Below, one piece after another: positions 29,679 to 38,432 of a stretch of DNA of 64,000 nucleotides (position 1 is its first letter; each line of letters opens with the position of its first letter). Position numbers and translations under genes: made by a program. Location: NCBI RefSeq assembly GCF_001523745.2, contig NZ_CP013387.1:992001-1056000 (forward strand), written 5' to 3'. Source of the stretch: Burkholderia mayonis (GTDB taxonomy: Bacteria > Pseudomonadota > Gammaproteobacteria > Burkholderiales > Burkholderiaceae). The notes under the pieces were generated by a model, which was not told the origin of the DNA, made no database searches, and saw only the letters and a list, made by a program, of their open reading frames with translations.

Positions 29679-30743
29679 TTACAGGATCAGCATGCTGTCG
29701 CCGAACATGTCGAATTCGTATCCCCCCATCTCGAGAATCTCCGCGTAGCCGCGCATGAGGAGAGCCTTGCCCGCGAAGGCCGCGGTCAGGACGATGTGGC
29801 TGGATCGCGGCCGATGGAGGTTCGTGAGCAGCCCGTTCGCGATCTTGAACTCGAATCCGGGATAGATATAGAGTTCGGTCCATCCCGCCTGGGCCCGGAA
29901 GGCGGCGCCCGGCTCGCCATGAGCCGCAAGCGACTCCAGCGTTCGCATGGCTGTGGTGCCGATCGCGATGATGCGGCGCTTCTCCGCTCGCGCCCGGTTG
30001 ATTTGCTCGGCGGCCTCGGCTCCGACTTCGAAGTACTCCGGCCTGACCTTGTGCTGCTCGATCTCGTCCTCGTCGATATGGCGAACCGCGAGGATCTCCG
30101 TTGCTCCGACATGCAGCGTGACGTAAGCGAATTCGACGCCCTTGTCGGCGAGCCGCCTTAACACGTCGGTGGAAAAGTGCAGGCCTGCGGACGGAATTTC
30201 CAACGAGCCGGGTTTCCTGGCGTACACGGCGCGGTATGCATCGGGCCGCGTGCGCCAGTAAACGGGGTTGAGAGGAATCGTTTCGTCCGAGCGCCATCCG
30301 CGGCGATCGAGGACGCCGACGAGTTTCCCCGCAGGTTCGAATCGCGCGCTCCAGAGTTGATTCGGCTCCGGAGAGAGCAAGGTGCAGCTGAGCTGGCTGT
30401 CGTCCGTGGCGGTCAACGTGAGGCCGGGCCGCGGCGATTGGGAAGATCTGAGTTCGACGATGCTCGTTCCGTCGGGCTCCTGACCGTACACGATCACGTG
30501 CGCGGACTCGTTGCCATGCCGGAACGACAACGTGTTCGACAGCATGTAGCTGTCGTTGAAGACCAGAAGGTCGCCCGGCCGAAGATGGTCGGAAATGGTG
30601 GGGAAAATCGTATGCTCGATCGTGGTCGCGGCGCGATCGAGCACGATCATTTTGCCGCTGTCGCGACGCTTGCCGCGCAATTCGGCGGGATCGGTCGGCA
30701 TGGCTTTCCAATCGAGGCCGAAATCGAAATCGTCGGTTTTCAT
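29679..30743 (-). CDS. Divergent QueA-like S-adenosylmethionine ribosyltransferase-isomerase, 354 aa
   Basis: The chain follows QueA from end to end: RRDSGKMIVLDR, LRPGDLLVFNDSYML, YRAVYARKPGSLEIPSAGLH, VTLHVGATEILAVRHI, RRIIAIGTTAMRTLESL, ELYIYPGFEFKIANGLLTNL and a closing FDMFGDSMLIL. Housekeeping QueA uses SAM as ribosyl donor to make epoxyqueuosine in tRNA. Here several hallmark positions differ: FNDS for FNDT, PSAGLHF for PTAGLHF, HVGATEI for HVGxGTF, and LTNLHRPRSSH for LTNFHLPxST. That suggests a paralogue with a changed acceptor. No tgt, queF or other queuosine gene is near, whereas tailoring enzymes are. It is the first gene of the operon. Confidence 0.85.
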   Translation of the reverse strand: MKTDDFDFGLDWKAMPTDPAELRGKRRDSGKMIVLDRAATTIEHTIFPTISDHLRPGDLLVFNDSYMLSNTLSFRHGNESAHVIVYGQEPDGTSIVELRSSQSPRPGLTLTATDDSQLSCTLLSPEPNQLWSARFEPAGKLVGVLDRRGWRSDETIPLNPVYWRTRPDAYRAVYARKPGSLEIPSAGLHFSTDVLRRLADKGVEFAYVTLHVGATEILAVRHIDEDEIEQHKVRPEYFEVGAEAAEQINRARAEKRRIIAIGTTAMRTLESLAAHGEPGAAFRAQAGWTELYIYPGFEFKIANGLLTNLHRPRSSHIVLTAAFAGKALLMRGYAEILEMGGYEFDMFGDSMLIL

Positions 30744-31754
30744 CGTTTATTGTCCTTGGCAGTCCATTTTTCAGGACTGGATCCGATGACTCAGTATTCG
30801 GTAAGCCACGCGCACGACCGGCAATTAATCCGGCTCGTTGTGCCGCCTTCGGCACCATTTGGCGAATCAACGGCAAAGGTCTATCCGAAGAAAGGCGCTG
30901 AAGCTGGCCAGATGCCCCAGTGTCGAGGGCATTTACAGCCTAGGACATGCGATATCCGTTTTCAAATCGATAAAGAAATCGATGCGCGGCGGCATTGGGG
31001 TTTTCTTACGCATCCGATGATGTCGCCGTCATTCGGTTCGCTTCCGGCACGCAGAGGCGCTCGATGCGGGCTTCCAATCGCCCGCCGATCCGGACCGACA
31101 GGTGCGCTGCGGCGAACCGGGAGCGTGAGGCCGGTCAGAAGCTCGGATCCACGCTTGACGAAACCGAGTTCGAACGGCGGCGAAGCATGCGCCCGGAAAC
31201 GCTATTGCTTTCGACGCGGCATCCTTCTTTTATAGTCGTCGATATCCGTCTGGTGCGTTCGATTCGATGCGCGTATGTGAAATTAAACGCGTTGCCACTT
31301 CACAAATAACATTGCCGACGTGCGGAAACATCCATGAAATACGGGATCACGATGCGAGTTGATGGATCGATTCGGCTTGAGCGCTACACGCTCGTCCGCG
31401 GATTTTTCTTCCATGTGAATGGGAAGCGGACATAGGCGCGTATTCGCCGTGGCCAGCGGATTGCGCATCAGGTTGGTCGATGCGTCGGCCCTTCGGCATC
31501 GGAAACTGAGTGCGAGAAGCAGTCCGCCGGTACCGGTGCTCGTGCCGAGCAGCGCCCATCACGACCCGATGCGGGACATGGGCCGACCGTTCGGCGCTGA
31601 CTCGGGCGGCATGTGCGCAGGGATCATTTCCCGCAGTGGGTGGCGGCCGCAGCCCTATCGGCCGCACCGGAGTGCTTCGTCGGCTGAACCACGTCCGTTC
31701 CCGGCTCGTCGCACGTCGCGAGCGCGGCGCGTGTTCTTGCTCCCTGCCGCACAG
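30744..31754. other. Gene-free stretch upstream of the QueA-like operon, about 1 kb
   Basis: No supported gene was found on either strand. Two AT-richer parts are seen, around 30780-30990 and 31200-31340 (for example TTTTATAGTCG and AATTAAACG). The first is well placed for the promoter of the QueA-like operon, which reads leftward from 30743. Confidence 0.45.
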
Positions 31755-32222
31755 CTACAGCGGCATCGCACTCGTGCACTTGATCTCGTCGAGGCACACG
31801 CTTGAATGCACGCCGCTCACGCCGGGGATGCGCATCAGCGTGTCGAGCAGGAACGTCGACAAGCCCTTCAGGTCCGCGGCGACGACTTTCAGCACGTAGT
31901 CGATGTCGCCCGTGACGGAGAAACACTCCTGAATCTGCGCGAGCTCGGAGACGAGCTTCTGGAACGTCGACAAGTCGCGGATGTGGCCGCGCTCCATCGT
32001 CACCTGGACGAACGCGGTGACGCCGAAGCCGAGCGTGCCGGCGTCGAGCCGGGTCTCGTAGCGCTTGATCGCGCCGATCTCCTCGAGCCGGCGATGCCGC
32101 CGCAGCGTCTGCGCGGGCGACAACCCAACTTCCTTGGCCAGCTCCAGGTTGGAGATGCGGCCGTTTTCCTGCAGGATGTCGAGCAGATGGCGATCGATGC
32201 GGTCGAGAAGCGCTTCTTGCAT
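31755..32222 (-). CDS. Lrp/AsnC family transcriptional regulator, 155 aa
   Basis: An N-terminal AsnC-type helix-turn-helix (LDRIDRHLLDILQENGRISN, LELAKEVGLSPAQTLRRHRR, LEEIGAIKRYETRLD) is followed by the RAM ligand-binding domain (FVQVTMERG, IQECFSVTGDIDYVLKVVA, IPGVSGVHSSVCLDEIK). Such proteins sense an amino acid and act as octamers on promoter DNA. The gene is divergent from an aromatic amino-acid permease and aminotransferase across 327 bases, so it most likely controls that pair in response to an aromatic amino acid. Confidence 0.9.
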   Translation of the reverse strand: MQEALLDRIDRHLLDILQENGRISNLELAKEVGLSPAQTLRRHRRLEEIGAIKRYETRLDAGTLGFGVTAFVQVTMERGHIRDLSTFQKLVSELAQIQECFSVTGDIDYVLKVVAADLKGLSTFLLDTLMRIPGVSGVHSSVCLDEIKCTSAMPL

Positions 32223-32247
32223 TTTTGTTTCCTTATTTGTCTCCTGG

Positions 32248-32280
32248 ATGCAATCTTATCTCATAATGTAGGGTTTGCAT
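32248..32280. promoter_or_regulatory. Inverted repeat in the Lrp-permease control region
   Basis: ATGCAA at 32248-32253 and TTGCAT at 32275-32280 form a perfect inverted repeat with a 21-base AT-rich spacer containing TATCTCATAATG. It lies 26 bases upstream of the regulator start, in the 327-base divergent region, and could be an Lrp site overlapping a promoter. The rest of the region (32281-32549) is GC-rich without recognised features. Confidence 0.35.
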
Positions 32281-32549
32281 GAAGGGCTTACGAAACCCCA
32301 TTTCATCCCGCCAGCGATAAACTGAGCGCCGATTTTTGCGCGAGATCAAAGAAAATCGGTGCGCGCGGGCAGGAGCGGGGCGGCGGCTTTCCCGCTCGAT
32401 GCAAGGCGACGCGCGCTGCGCAAGAATTCGGCATCCCCAGCCCGGCCGGCCGCCGTGACGAACCACGACGGCGGCCGGAACAGTACACAGCGCCCGGGCC
32501 GGCCCGAAGGCGCGCCGCCTCCAAGAAAGGCGGATGAGACGGAGAAGAC

Positions 32550-33935
32550 ATGGTTTCGGATCAGGACAACGACGGACTCAAGCGGGGGCTGAAGAACCGC
32601 CACATCCAGCTGATTGCGCTAGGCGGCGCGATCGGCACGGGGCTCTTCCTCGGCATTGCTCAGACGATTCGGATGGCGGGGCCGTCGGTGCTGCTCGGCT
32701 ACGCGCTCGCCGGCGTCGTCGCGTTCTTCATCATGCGGCAACTGGGCGAGATGGTCGTCGACGAGCCCGTCGCCGGCTCGTTCAGCTATTTCGCGAACAA
32801 ATATTGCGGGCACTTCACGGGCTTCCTGTCCGGCTGGAACTACTGGGTGCTGTACGTGCTCGTCAGCATGGCCGAGCTGTCCGCGGTCGGCATCTACGTT
32901 CAATACTGGTGGCCGGGCGTGCCGACCTGGATCTCCGCACTCGTGTTTTTCGTCGCGATCAACGCGATCAACCTCGCGAGCGTCAAGTCGTATGGCGAAA
33001 CCGAATTCTGGTTCTCGATCATCAAGGTCGCCGCGATCATCGGGATGATCGGCTTCGGCGGCTATCTGCTGCTGTCGGGCCACGCGGGTCCGGACGCCGG
33101 CGTCGCGAACCTGTGGCGGCACGGCGGTTTCTTCCCGAACGGCATCGGCGGTCTTGCGATGGCGATGGCGGTCATCATGTTCTCGTTCGGCGGGCTCGAG
33201 CTCGTCGGCATCACGGCCGCCGAGGCCGACGATCCGTCGCACAGCATCCCGCGCGCGACGAACCAGGTGATCTACCGCATCCTGATCTTCTACATCGGCG
33301 CGCTCGGCGTGCTGCTGTCGCTTTATCCGTGGCAGAAGGTCGTGACGGGCGGCAGCCCGTTCGTGCTGATCTTCCACGCGCTGTCGAGCGACATCGCCGC
33401 GAACGTGCTGAACGTCGTCGTGCTGACGGCCGCGCTGTCGGTCTACAACAGCTGCGTCTACTGCAACAGCCGGATGCTGTACGGCCTCGCGCGGCAGGGC
33501 AACGCGCCGCGGGCGCTCGCGCGCGTGAACGGGCGCGGCATTCCGATCGCGGCGCTCGGCGCGTCCGCGTTCGCGACCGCGCTGTGTGTGGTGATCAACT
33601 ATTTCATGCCGGGCAAGGCATTCGAACTGTTGATGGGACTCGTCGTATCGGCGATCATCATCAACTGGGCGATGATCAGCGTGATCCACCTGCGGTTCCG
33701 CCAGGCAAAACGCGCGGCGGGCGAGGAGACGCGCTTCAAGAGTCTCGGCTACCCGCTGACGAACTATCTCTGTCTCGCATTCATGGCGGCCATCCTCGTC
33801 GTCATGTTCCGGACGCCGGATCTGCGCCTGTCGGTCTACCTGATCCCCGTGTGGCTCGCGGTGCTCGCGATCGGCTACCGGTTCCGCCAGCGCGGCGCCG
33901 GCTATGCGCTCGGCGGCGGCGTCTCGGCCCGTTGA
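32550..33935 (+). CDS. Aromatic amino-acid permease (AroP/PheP-type APC transporter), 461 aa
   Basis: The product is an APC-superfamily amino-acid:proton symporter with twelve predicted membrane spans. The first span carries the amino-acid-binding unwinding motif ALGGAIGTGLFLGIAQ, followed by GEMVVDEPVAGSFSYFANKY, SGWNYWVLYVLVSMAE and FSFGGLELVGITAAEADDP, all AroP/PheP/CycA-like. GGAGA stands before the ATG. The aminotransferase gene follows 32 bases later on the same strand, supporting uptake and transamination of phenylalanine, tyrosine or tryptophan under control of the divergent Lrp-type regulator. Confidence 0.9.
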   Translation: MVSDQDNDGLKRGLKNRHIQLIALGGAIGTGLFLGIAQTIRMAGPSVLLGYALAGVVAFFIMRQLGEMVVDEPVAGSFSYFANKYCGHFTGFLSGWNYWVLYVLVSMAELSAVGIYVQYWWPGVPTWISALVFFVAINAINLASVKSYGETEFWFSIIKVAAIIGMIGFGGYLLLSGHAGPDAGVANLWRHGGFFPNGIGGLAMAMAVIMFSFGGLELVGITAAEADDPSHSIPRATNQVIYRILIFYIGALGVLLSLYPWQKVVTGGSPFVLIFHALSSDIAANVLNVVVLTAALSVYNSCVYCNSRMLYGLARQGNAPRALARVNGRGIPIAALGASAFATALCVVINYFMPGKAFELLMGLVVSAIIINWAMISVIHLRFRQAKRAAGEETRFKSLGYPLTNYLCLAFMAAILVVMFRTPDLRLSVYLIPVWLAVLAIGYRFRQRGAGYALGGGVSAR

Positions 33936-33967
33936 CCCCGATTTTTCCTCATCAGTCAGAAACCGCC

Positions 33968-35170
33968 ATGTTTGAACATATCGATGCATACCCCGGCGAT
34001 CCGATTCTCACGCTGAACGAGAATTTTCAGAAAGACCCGCGCACGCGCAAGGTCAACCTGAGCATCGGCATCTATTTCGACGACGACGGCCGGATTCCCG
34101 TGATGGGCGCCGTGCGCGAGGCCGAGGCCGTCGTGCAGCGCGAGTCCGGTCCGAAGCCGTATCTGCCGATGACGGGGCTCGCGTCGTATCGCGATGCGGT
34201 GCAGGCGATCGTGTTCGGCGAGGACAGCGACGCGCGCGCGCACGGGCGCATCGCGACGGTGCAGACGCTCGGCGGGTCGGGCGCGCTCAGGATCGGCGCG
34301 GACTTCATCAAGCGCTACTTCCCGGGCTCGCAGGTGTGGCTCAGCGATCCGAGCTGGGAGAACCATCGGTTCATCTTCGAGCGCGCGGGCTTCACGGTCA
34401 ACACGTATCCGTACTATGACGAGGCGACGGGCGGCCTGAAGTTCGACGCGATGCAGGCCGCGATCGACGCGCTGCCGAAGAAGAGCATCGTGCTGCTGCA
34501 CGCGTGCTGCCACAACCCGACGGGCGTCGACCTCGACGACGCGCAATGGCTGAAGCTGATCGACGTATTGCAGGCGCGCGAGCTGCTGCCGTTCGTCGAC
34601 ATGGCGTACCAGGGCTTCGGCGCGGGCCTCGCAGCCGACGCGTTCGCGATCCGCGAGCTCGCGCGCCGCGGCGTGCCGGCGTTCGTCGCGAACTCGTTCT
34701 CGAAGAACTTCTCGCTGTATGGCGAGCGCGTCGGCGGGCTGTCGGTGATCTGCGACGATGCGGCGGCGGCGGAGCGCGTGCTCGGCCAACTGGCAGGCGC
34801 GGTGCGCTCGAACTACAGCAATCCGCCGACCTACGGCGCGAAGATCGTCGCGCAGGTGCTGACGACGCCCGCGCTGCGCGCGCAATGGGAAGAAGAGCTC
34901 GCGACGATGTGCCGGCGCATCGCGAAGATGCGCAGCGCGATCCACGACGGCCTGCGCGCGCACGTGCAGGGCGAGGCGCTGTCGCGCTACGTGAAGCAGC
35001 GCGGGATGTTCACGTACACGGGCCTGACCGAAGCGCAGGTCGAGTGCCTGCGCGAGCAGCACGGCGTGTACGTGTTGCGCTCGGGCCGGATGTGCGTCGC
35101 CGGGTTGAACGAGGCGAACGTCGGGATCGTCGCGGATGCGTTCGGCGCGGTGATCGCGAGCGGCGTCTGA
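33968..35170 (+). CDS. tyrB: Aromatic amino-acid aminotransferase (TyrB-like), 400 aa
   Basis: A class I PLP aminotransferase of the AspC/TyrB type and usual length (400 residues). Landmarks are VNLSIGIYFDDDGRIPVMGA at the N-terminus, TVQTLGGSGALRIGADFIK, HACCHNPTGVDLDDAQW, FVDMAYQGFGAGLAADAFAI and the PLP-lysine segment NSFSKNFSLYGERVGGL. An Arg that binds the substrate carboxylate is in VLRSGRMCVAGLNEANV. The segment DDDGRIPVM, rather than the DxxGxTPVL of AspC, fits the aromatic subgroup. It is encoded directly after the permease and likely makes arylpyruvates from imported amino acids using 2-oxoglutarate. Confidence 0.9.
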   Translation: MFEHIDAYPGDPILTLNENFQKDPRTRKVNLSIGIYFDDDGRIPVMGAVREAEAVVQRESGPKPYLPMTGLASYRDAVQAIVFGEDSDARAHGRIATVQTLGGSGALRIGADFIKRYFPGSQVWLSDPSWENHRFIFERAGFTVNTYPYYDEATGGLKFDAMQAAIDALPKKSIVLLHACCHNPTGVDLDDAQWLKLIDVLQARELLPFVDMAYQGFGAGLAADAFAIRELARRGVPAFVANSFSKNFSLYGERVGGLSVICDDAAAAERVLGQLAGAVRSNYSNPPTYGAKIVAQVLTTPALRAQWEEELATMCRRIAKMRSAIHDGLRAHVQGEALSRYVKQRGMFTYTGLTEAQVECLREQHGVYVLRSGRMCVAGLNEANVGIVADAFGAVIASGV

Positions 35171-35488
35171 CGTTTGCCGGCGCGTCGGCGCTCGGCCGGG
35201 AGGCTTGGCGTCGGTGCGTTCGGTATGTCCGGTATGTTCCGGGCGATGCGAAGTCGCGCGCCGGCGGCCGCATGCCCGGCGCGTCGAATGAAATGGGAGC
35301 GGCGGCGCAATGCGGTTGCCGCGCGGTCGTTCGCATGAGGGGATGCGTCGCGCGTCGTCGGTTGTGCGTCATCTGCCGCGCGGCCGTGCGTCGTGCCGCA
35401 TCGTCCGGCACTGCGATGCCGCGATGCGTCGCGCGCAAGTCGGCGGTTCGACGCACTTCGCGCCGATCACTCTGAACGGGAGCCCAGC
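35171..35488. other. Intergenic stretch, about 320 bases
   Basis: Nothing recognisable was found; no terminator with a T-run follows the aminotransferase gene. Confidence 0.4.
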
Positions 35489-35878
35489 ATGAGCATCAGC
35501 ATTGTCCAACTCGGAACGCGGCGCGCCGACGACGAGGGCGTGCGGATTGGCACCGTGCGCCGTCCGCCGCGCGGCGTGCCGAAGGAAGAATTCGCGGCGC
35601 GCGACTTCTACGATGTCTGGCTGCCGACGTTGTCGCCGAGTCCGGAGCTCGTCGCCGAAGCGCAGGCGGCGAAAACCGACGCCGACTGGAAGGCATTCGC
35701 GCGGAAGTTCCGCGGCGAGATGAAGCACGGCGACGCGAGCAAGGTGCTCGACGTGCTTGCCGCGCTGTCGGCGACGTCGAACTTCGCGATCGGTTGCTAC
35801 TGCGAAAACGAGGCGCGCTGCCATCGCAGCAACCTGCGCGAGCTGCTCGCGGAGCGGGGGGCGTCGATTCGGTCGTGA
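35489..35878 (+). CDS. DUF488 family protein, 129 aa
   Basis: A small cytosolic DUF488 protein. It has the N-terminal IQLGT-like strand (SIVQLGTRRADDEGVRIG), RPPRGVPKEEFAARDFYDVW and the C-terminal cysteine signature CYCENEARCHRSNLRELL that marks the family. Function is unknown; the Cys-His cluster suggests metal or nucleic-acid contact. The ATG at 35489 has GGGAG 6-8 bases upstream. No operon partner. Confidence 0.85.
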   Translation: MSISIVQLGTRRADDEGVRIGTVRRPPRGVPKEEFAARDFYDVWLPTLSPSPELVAEAQAAKTDADWKAFARKFRGEMKHGDASKVLDVLAALSATSNFAIGCYCENEARCHRSNLRELLAERGASIRS

Positions 35879-35914
35879 TCGACGGCGATTTCGGCGGGCG
35901 CGGCGAACCGTGCT

Positions 35915-36366
35915 TCAAAGAGCCTTGACCGGATATTTGCGTCGCCATCGCAGCCGCAGCGCGTCGAATGCACGGATCCCGACCAGCCGCAGTGCGGCGA
36001 TCAAGAAAATGCCGAGTAGCGACGCGATGTTTCCGACCTGCGTGATATGGAACGGAGTCGTGAACACGCCGGTGAAGAACATCTTGATCGCTCCCCGCGG
36101 CGCGCTCGCCGTGACACGGTTCTTTTCGACTTCTCCCATGCTCACGACGAACGCGCGCGACTCGGCTACGCCGAATCGAAGCCGATCAGGAACGAGAAAG
36201 CGGCGATGCGCCAGCCGCGATGATCGACGTCGAGCCGGGGGAACAGGACGCAGACCAGTAGCAGTAGACGGTCGCGGCGATATGCGATCGCGCCGACGGA
36301 ATATTGATCAATACGTCGCCCATCACCGATGAGCCTGTTATTGAACCTGTCTCTCGGAAAAGTCAC
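35915..36366 (-). pseudogene. Small membrane protein of the tyrosinase operon, frameshifted
   Basis: Two adjoining minus-strand frames read as one protein. From a GTG at 36366 the first frame gives AIAYRRDRLLLLVCVLFPRL and FSFLIGFDSA, then a stop at 36166. The second frame takes over near 36170 with ESRAFVVSMGEVEKNRV, FFTGVFTTPFHITQVGNIAS and a membrane segment LLGIFLIAALRLVGI, ending in a basic tail RLRWRRKYPVKAL. The GTG overlaps the SCO-like stop as GTGA, so the gene was translationally coupled as the fourth member of the operon. A single frameshift would explain the split. I recognise no family. Confidence 0.5.
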
Positions 36367-37565
36367 GTCGCCGCGATGGCATTCACTGCCCTGACGATGT
36401 CTCCTTCATCCCAAAGGCGCCGCAACCGCAGATCTTTGATGGCGCCGGCGGCATCGATCAGCATTAGCTCGATTCGATGCCGGTTGACAGTCGTGGGCCC
36501 ATAGCCCACACCCAGATGTAGCGCTTCAATGACCGCCGCGAATGATTCCGTTGTGCGAAGCAGTTGGCAACGGTCCCCGAACGGCCAGTTTCGGTCTTCG
36601 CCATAGCGACGCAATCGATCAGGAACGTCATAGTCCGGGTCATAGCTGATTGCGGCAACTGTCGTGCCGCGGTTCGCCGGAGAGTCCTCCAGGAGCCGAG
36701 ACAGACGCGCCAGGTTGCTGATCGTGCGCGAGCACTTGTTGGGGTTCATGCATCGCGTATAAAAGAACCCGACGACGGCCGGACGCCCCTCGAATATCTG
36801 ACCGAACGTGGCTCGCATTCCGTCCTGGTTCTCAAGCTCAACGTTGTGCAGCATCGCGATCGAGTCGGGTTGAACATGCGAATCGGTCGACCGGCTGTCT
36901 GTCTGCGCACAGTCCCGTGATTTCCGCTTGATCGCTTTCGAGGGCTCGGCTTGCGACGTGCCTCCACAACACTTCGATTCGGTGCCGGTTGGGTTTGCAT
37001 CTTCACCGGCCGCGGCGAGCGTTTCCTGGAGCAGCGCTCTGGTACGCGGGGTTGCGTGTCCATCGTTCTCGATATCGTTCAAGAGTGCGATTCGTTCCGT
37101 TCGGCTGCCGATGCACGTCATGGCCAGCGTTTCGATCAGTTCGTCGATCGCGGTCGTGCAGCCGCCGGTCGGTGGCGATGGATAGATATCAAATTGCACG
37201 AACTGGTCGACGTGCCGAATGCGGTCGATTGCATCCACGAGCAGCTTGGGCATCTCCGGAGGCAGAGGACGGATACCGCGGGCGACACGAGCGGCCGCGG
37301 CCAGGGCATGCGGGTTCAAGCCCGTTTCGAGTTCCTCGAGGACGTAGGGCAACAACACGTCGGCCATGCCTGCCGCCCCGATGTGCGCCATCACATGTGC
37401 GCGGAGCAATTCGACTTCGGTCGCGCCTCTGCCGCGGTAGATGGCTGCATCCTCTCGCATCAACGAGAGCAGGTCATCGCGGCCTCCGCAGCACGCCGCG
37501 CGTGAGCCGATCCCGCGCAGGACAACTGCGACCTCGCCCTCCGACAGGGCCGGCATGTTGTTCAT
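36363..37565 (-). CDS. Protein with helical N-terminal half and SCO1/SenC-like thioredoxin-fold C-terminal half, 400 aa
   Basis: The start is the ATG at 37565 behind GCGAGGTGCCG. Residues about 1-190 are alpha-helical with HEAT-like pairs and two Cys-Cys-Gly-Gly sites (AACCGGRDD and SKCCGGTSQ, the second in the linker). Residues about 245-400 are SCO1/SenC-like: AMLHNVELENQDGMRATFGQ, FFYTRCMNPNKCSRTISNLA (Cys-X5-Cys), AISYDPDYDVPDRLRRYGED and ALHLGVGYGPTTVNRHRIEL with the His expected as third copper ligand. SCO proteins carry copper or reduce disulfides for copper enzymes. With a tyrosinase in the same operon, copper delivery or thiol maintenance for it is a reasonable inference. No signal peptide is seen. 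Confidence 0.75.
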   Translation of the reverse strand: MNNMPALSEGEVAVVLRGIGSRAACCGGRDDLLSLMREDAAIYRGRGATEVELLRAHVMAHIGAAGMADVLLPYVLEELETGLNPHALAAAARVARGIRPLPPEMPKLLVDAIDRIRHVDQFVQFDIYPSPPTGGCTTAIDELIETLAMTCIGSRTERIALLNDIENDGHATPRTRALLQETLAAAGEDANPTGTESKCCGGTSQAEPSKAIKRKSRDCAQTDSRSTDSHVQPDSIAMLHNVELENQDGMRATFGQIFEGRPAVVGFFYTRCMNPNKCSRTISNLARLSRLLEDSPANRGTTVAAISYDPDYDVPDRLRRYGEDRNWPFGDRCQLLRTTESFAAVIEALHLGVGYGPTTVNRHRIELMLIDAAGAIKDLRLRRLWDEGDIVRAVNAIAAT

Positions 37566-37641
37566 CGGCACCTCGCCCGGTTGGTGCGCGCGCGTCGGTT
37601 CGTTCTCGAAACGTTGCGAGCGGCGCATGGCTGAACGACCG

Positions 37642-38421
37642 CTATCGACGCCGACGGCTCGCGCCCTTCTTGGCCGGACGTTTCGTCGGTGCGGAGGGCG
37701 GCGTAGCAGGCGTGACGTTGGCGCGCTGAAGCGCGCCGGCCACGGTCGCCTTGATGTCCTCGAAGTCGGATTCGTCTTCGAGGATGTCCTGTGCGCATTT
37801 CGCGAACATCTGCGGGTCGAGTGCGCGCAAGGCGACCGCGCTTGCGCGCCGAACTTGCCGAAACTCCGTCTTGTCCTTCATCACGGCGTCGAGCAGCGAC
37901 TTCGCGGCGGGGGCCGCACCGAGTACGCGCACGGCCTGCTCACGAACATGCTGATCGGTGCTTTGCTTCAGCAAATCGCGCGCGATGTCGTGAGCAGAGC
38001 CATGGTCGTCGCGCGCGAGAAAACCGAGCGCGACGGCCGGGGCCACGAGTGCGTCTTCCGGGCTGCTCAAGCCCTCCGTCAATTTTTGGCGCGCGAAGTC
38101 GTCCTTCTGGTTGCTCAACACATCCAGCGCCATGCGGCGCAACTCGCTATCTGCATCGGTCGCCAAGCGCCGCAGCGTATCCAGGTACTCCGCGTGTAGC
38201 GATGCAAACTGCGGAGCAAGGAAGGAGGCCGCCTGCAGAATCTGGAGTGCGCCTCTTCGGCCCGCAGGGTCGAGGGTCGAGTCGACAACGTGCTCGAGCG
38301 CTTGATTCCAGATTGCTATGGGATCGCTGTCGACGGGCGCGGCAGTCGCTTCAGCCGCCGCGGACACGCGGCGCGTCTGTAGTTGTGCTTCAATCTGCTG
38401 CCGGTATTCTTTGACGCTCAC
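37642..38421 (-). CDS. HEAT-repeat protein of the tyrosinase operon, 259 aa
   Basis: The GTG at 38421 has GAGGAG 8 bases upstream and was chosen over an upstream in-frame TTG that overlaps the tyrosinase stop. The body is a row of alpha-helical HEAT-like repeats: PAGRRGALQILQAASFLAPQ, YLDTLRRLATDADSELRRMA, EDALVAPAVALGFLARDD, HVREQAVRVLGAAPAAKSLL and VRRASAVALRALDPQMFAKC. It ends in a Lys/Arg-rich tail KRPAKKGASRRRR. Such repeats form a protein-binding solenoid. No enzyme motif is present. It lies between the tyrosinase and SCO-like genes, suggesting a scaffold or maturation role, which is inference. Confidence 0.8.
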   Translation of the reverse strand: MSVKEYRQQIEAQLQTRRVSAAAEATAAPVDSDPIAIWNQALEHVVDSTLDPAGRRGALQILQAASFLAPQFASLHAEYLDTLRRLATDADSELRRMALDVLSNQKDDFARQKLTEGLSSPEDALVAPAVALGFLARDDHGSAHDIARDLLKQSTDQHVREQAVRVLGAAPAAKSLLDAVMKDKTEFRQVRRASAVALRALDPQMFAKCAQDILEDESDFEDIKATVAGALQRANVTPATPPSAPTKRPAKKGASRRRR

Positions 38422-38432
38422 GGTGCCGCTCC

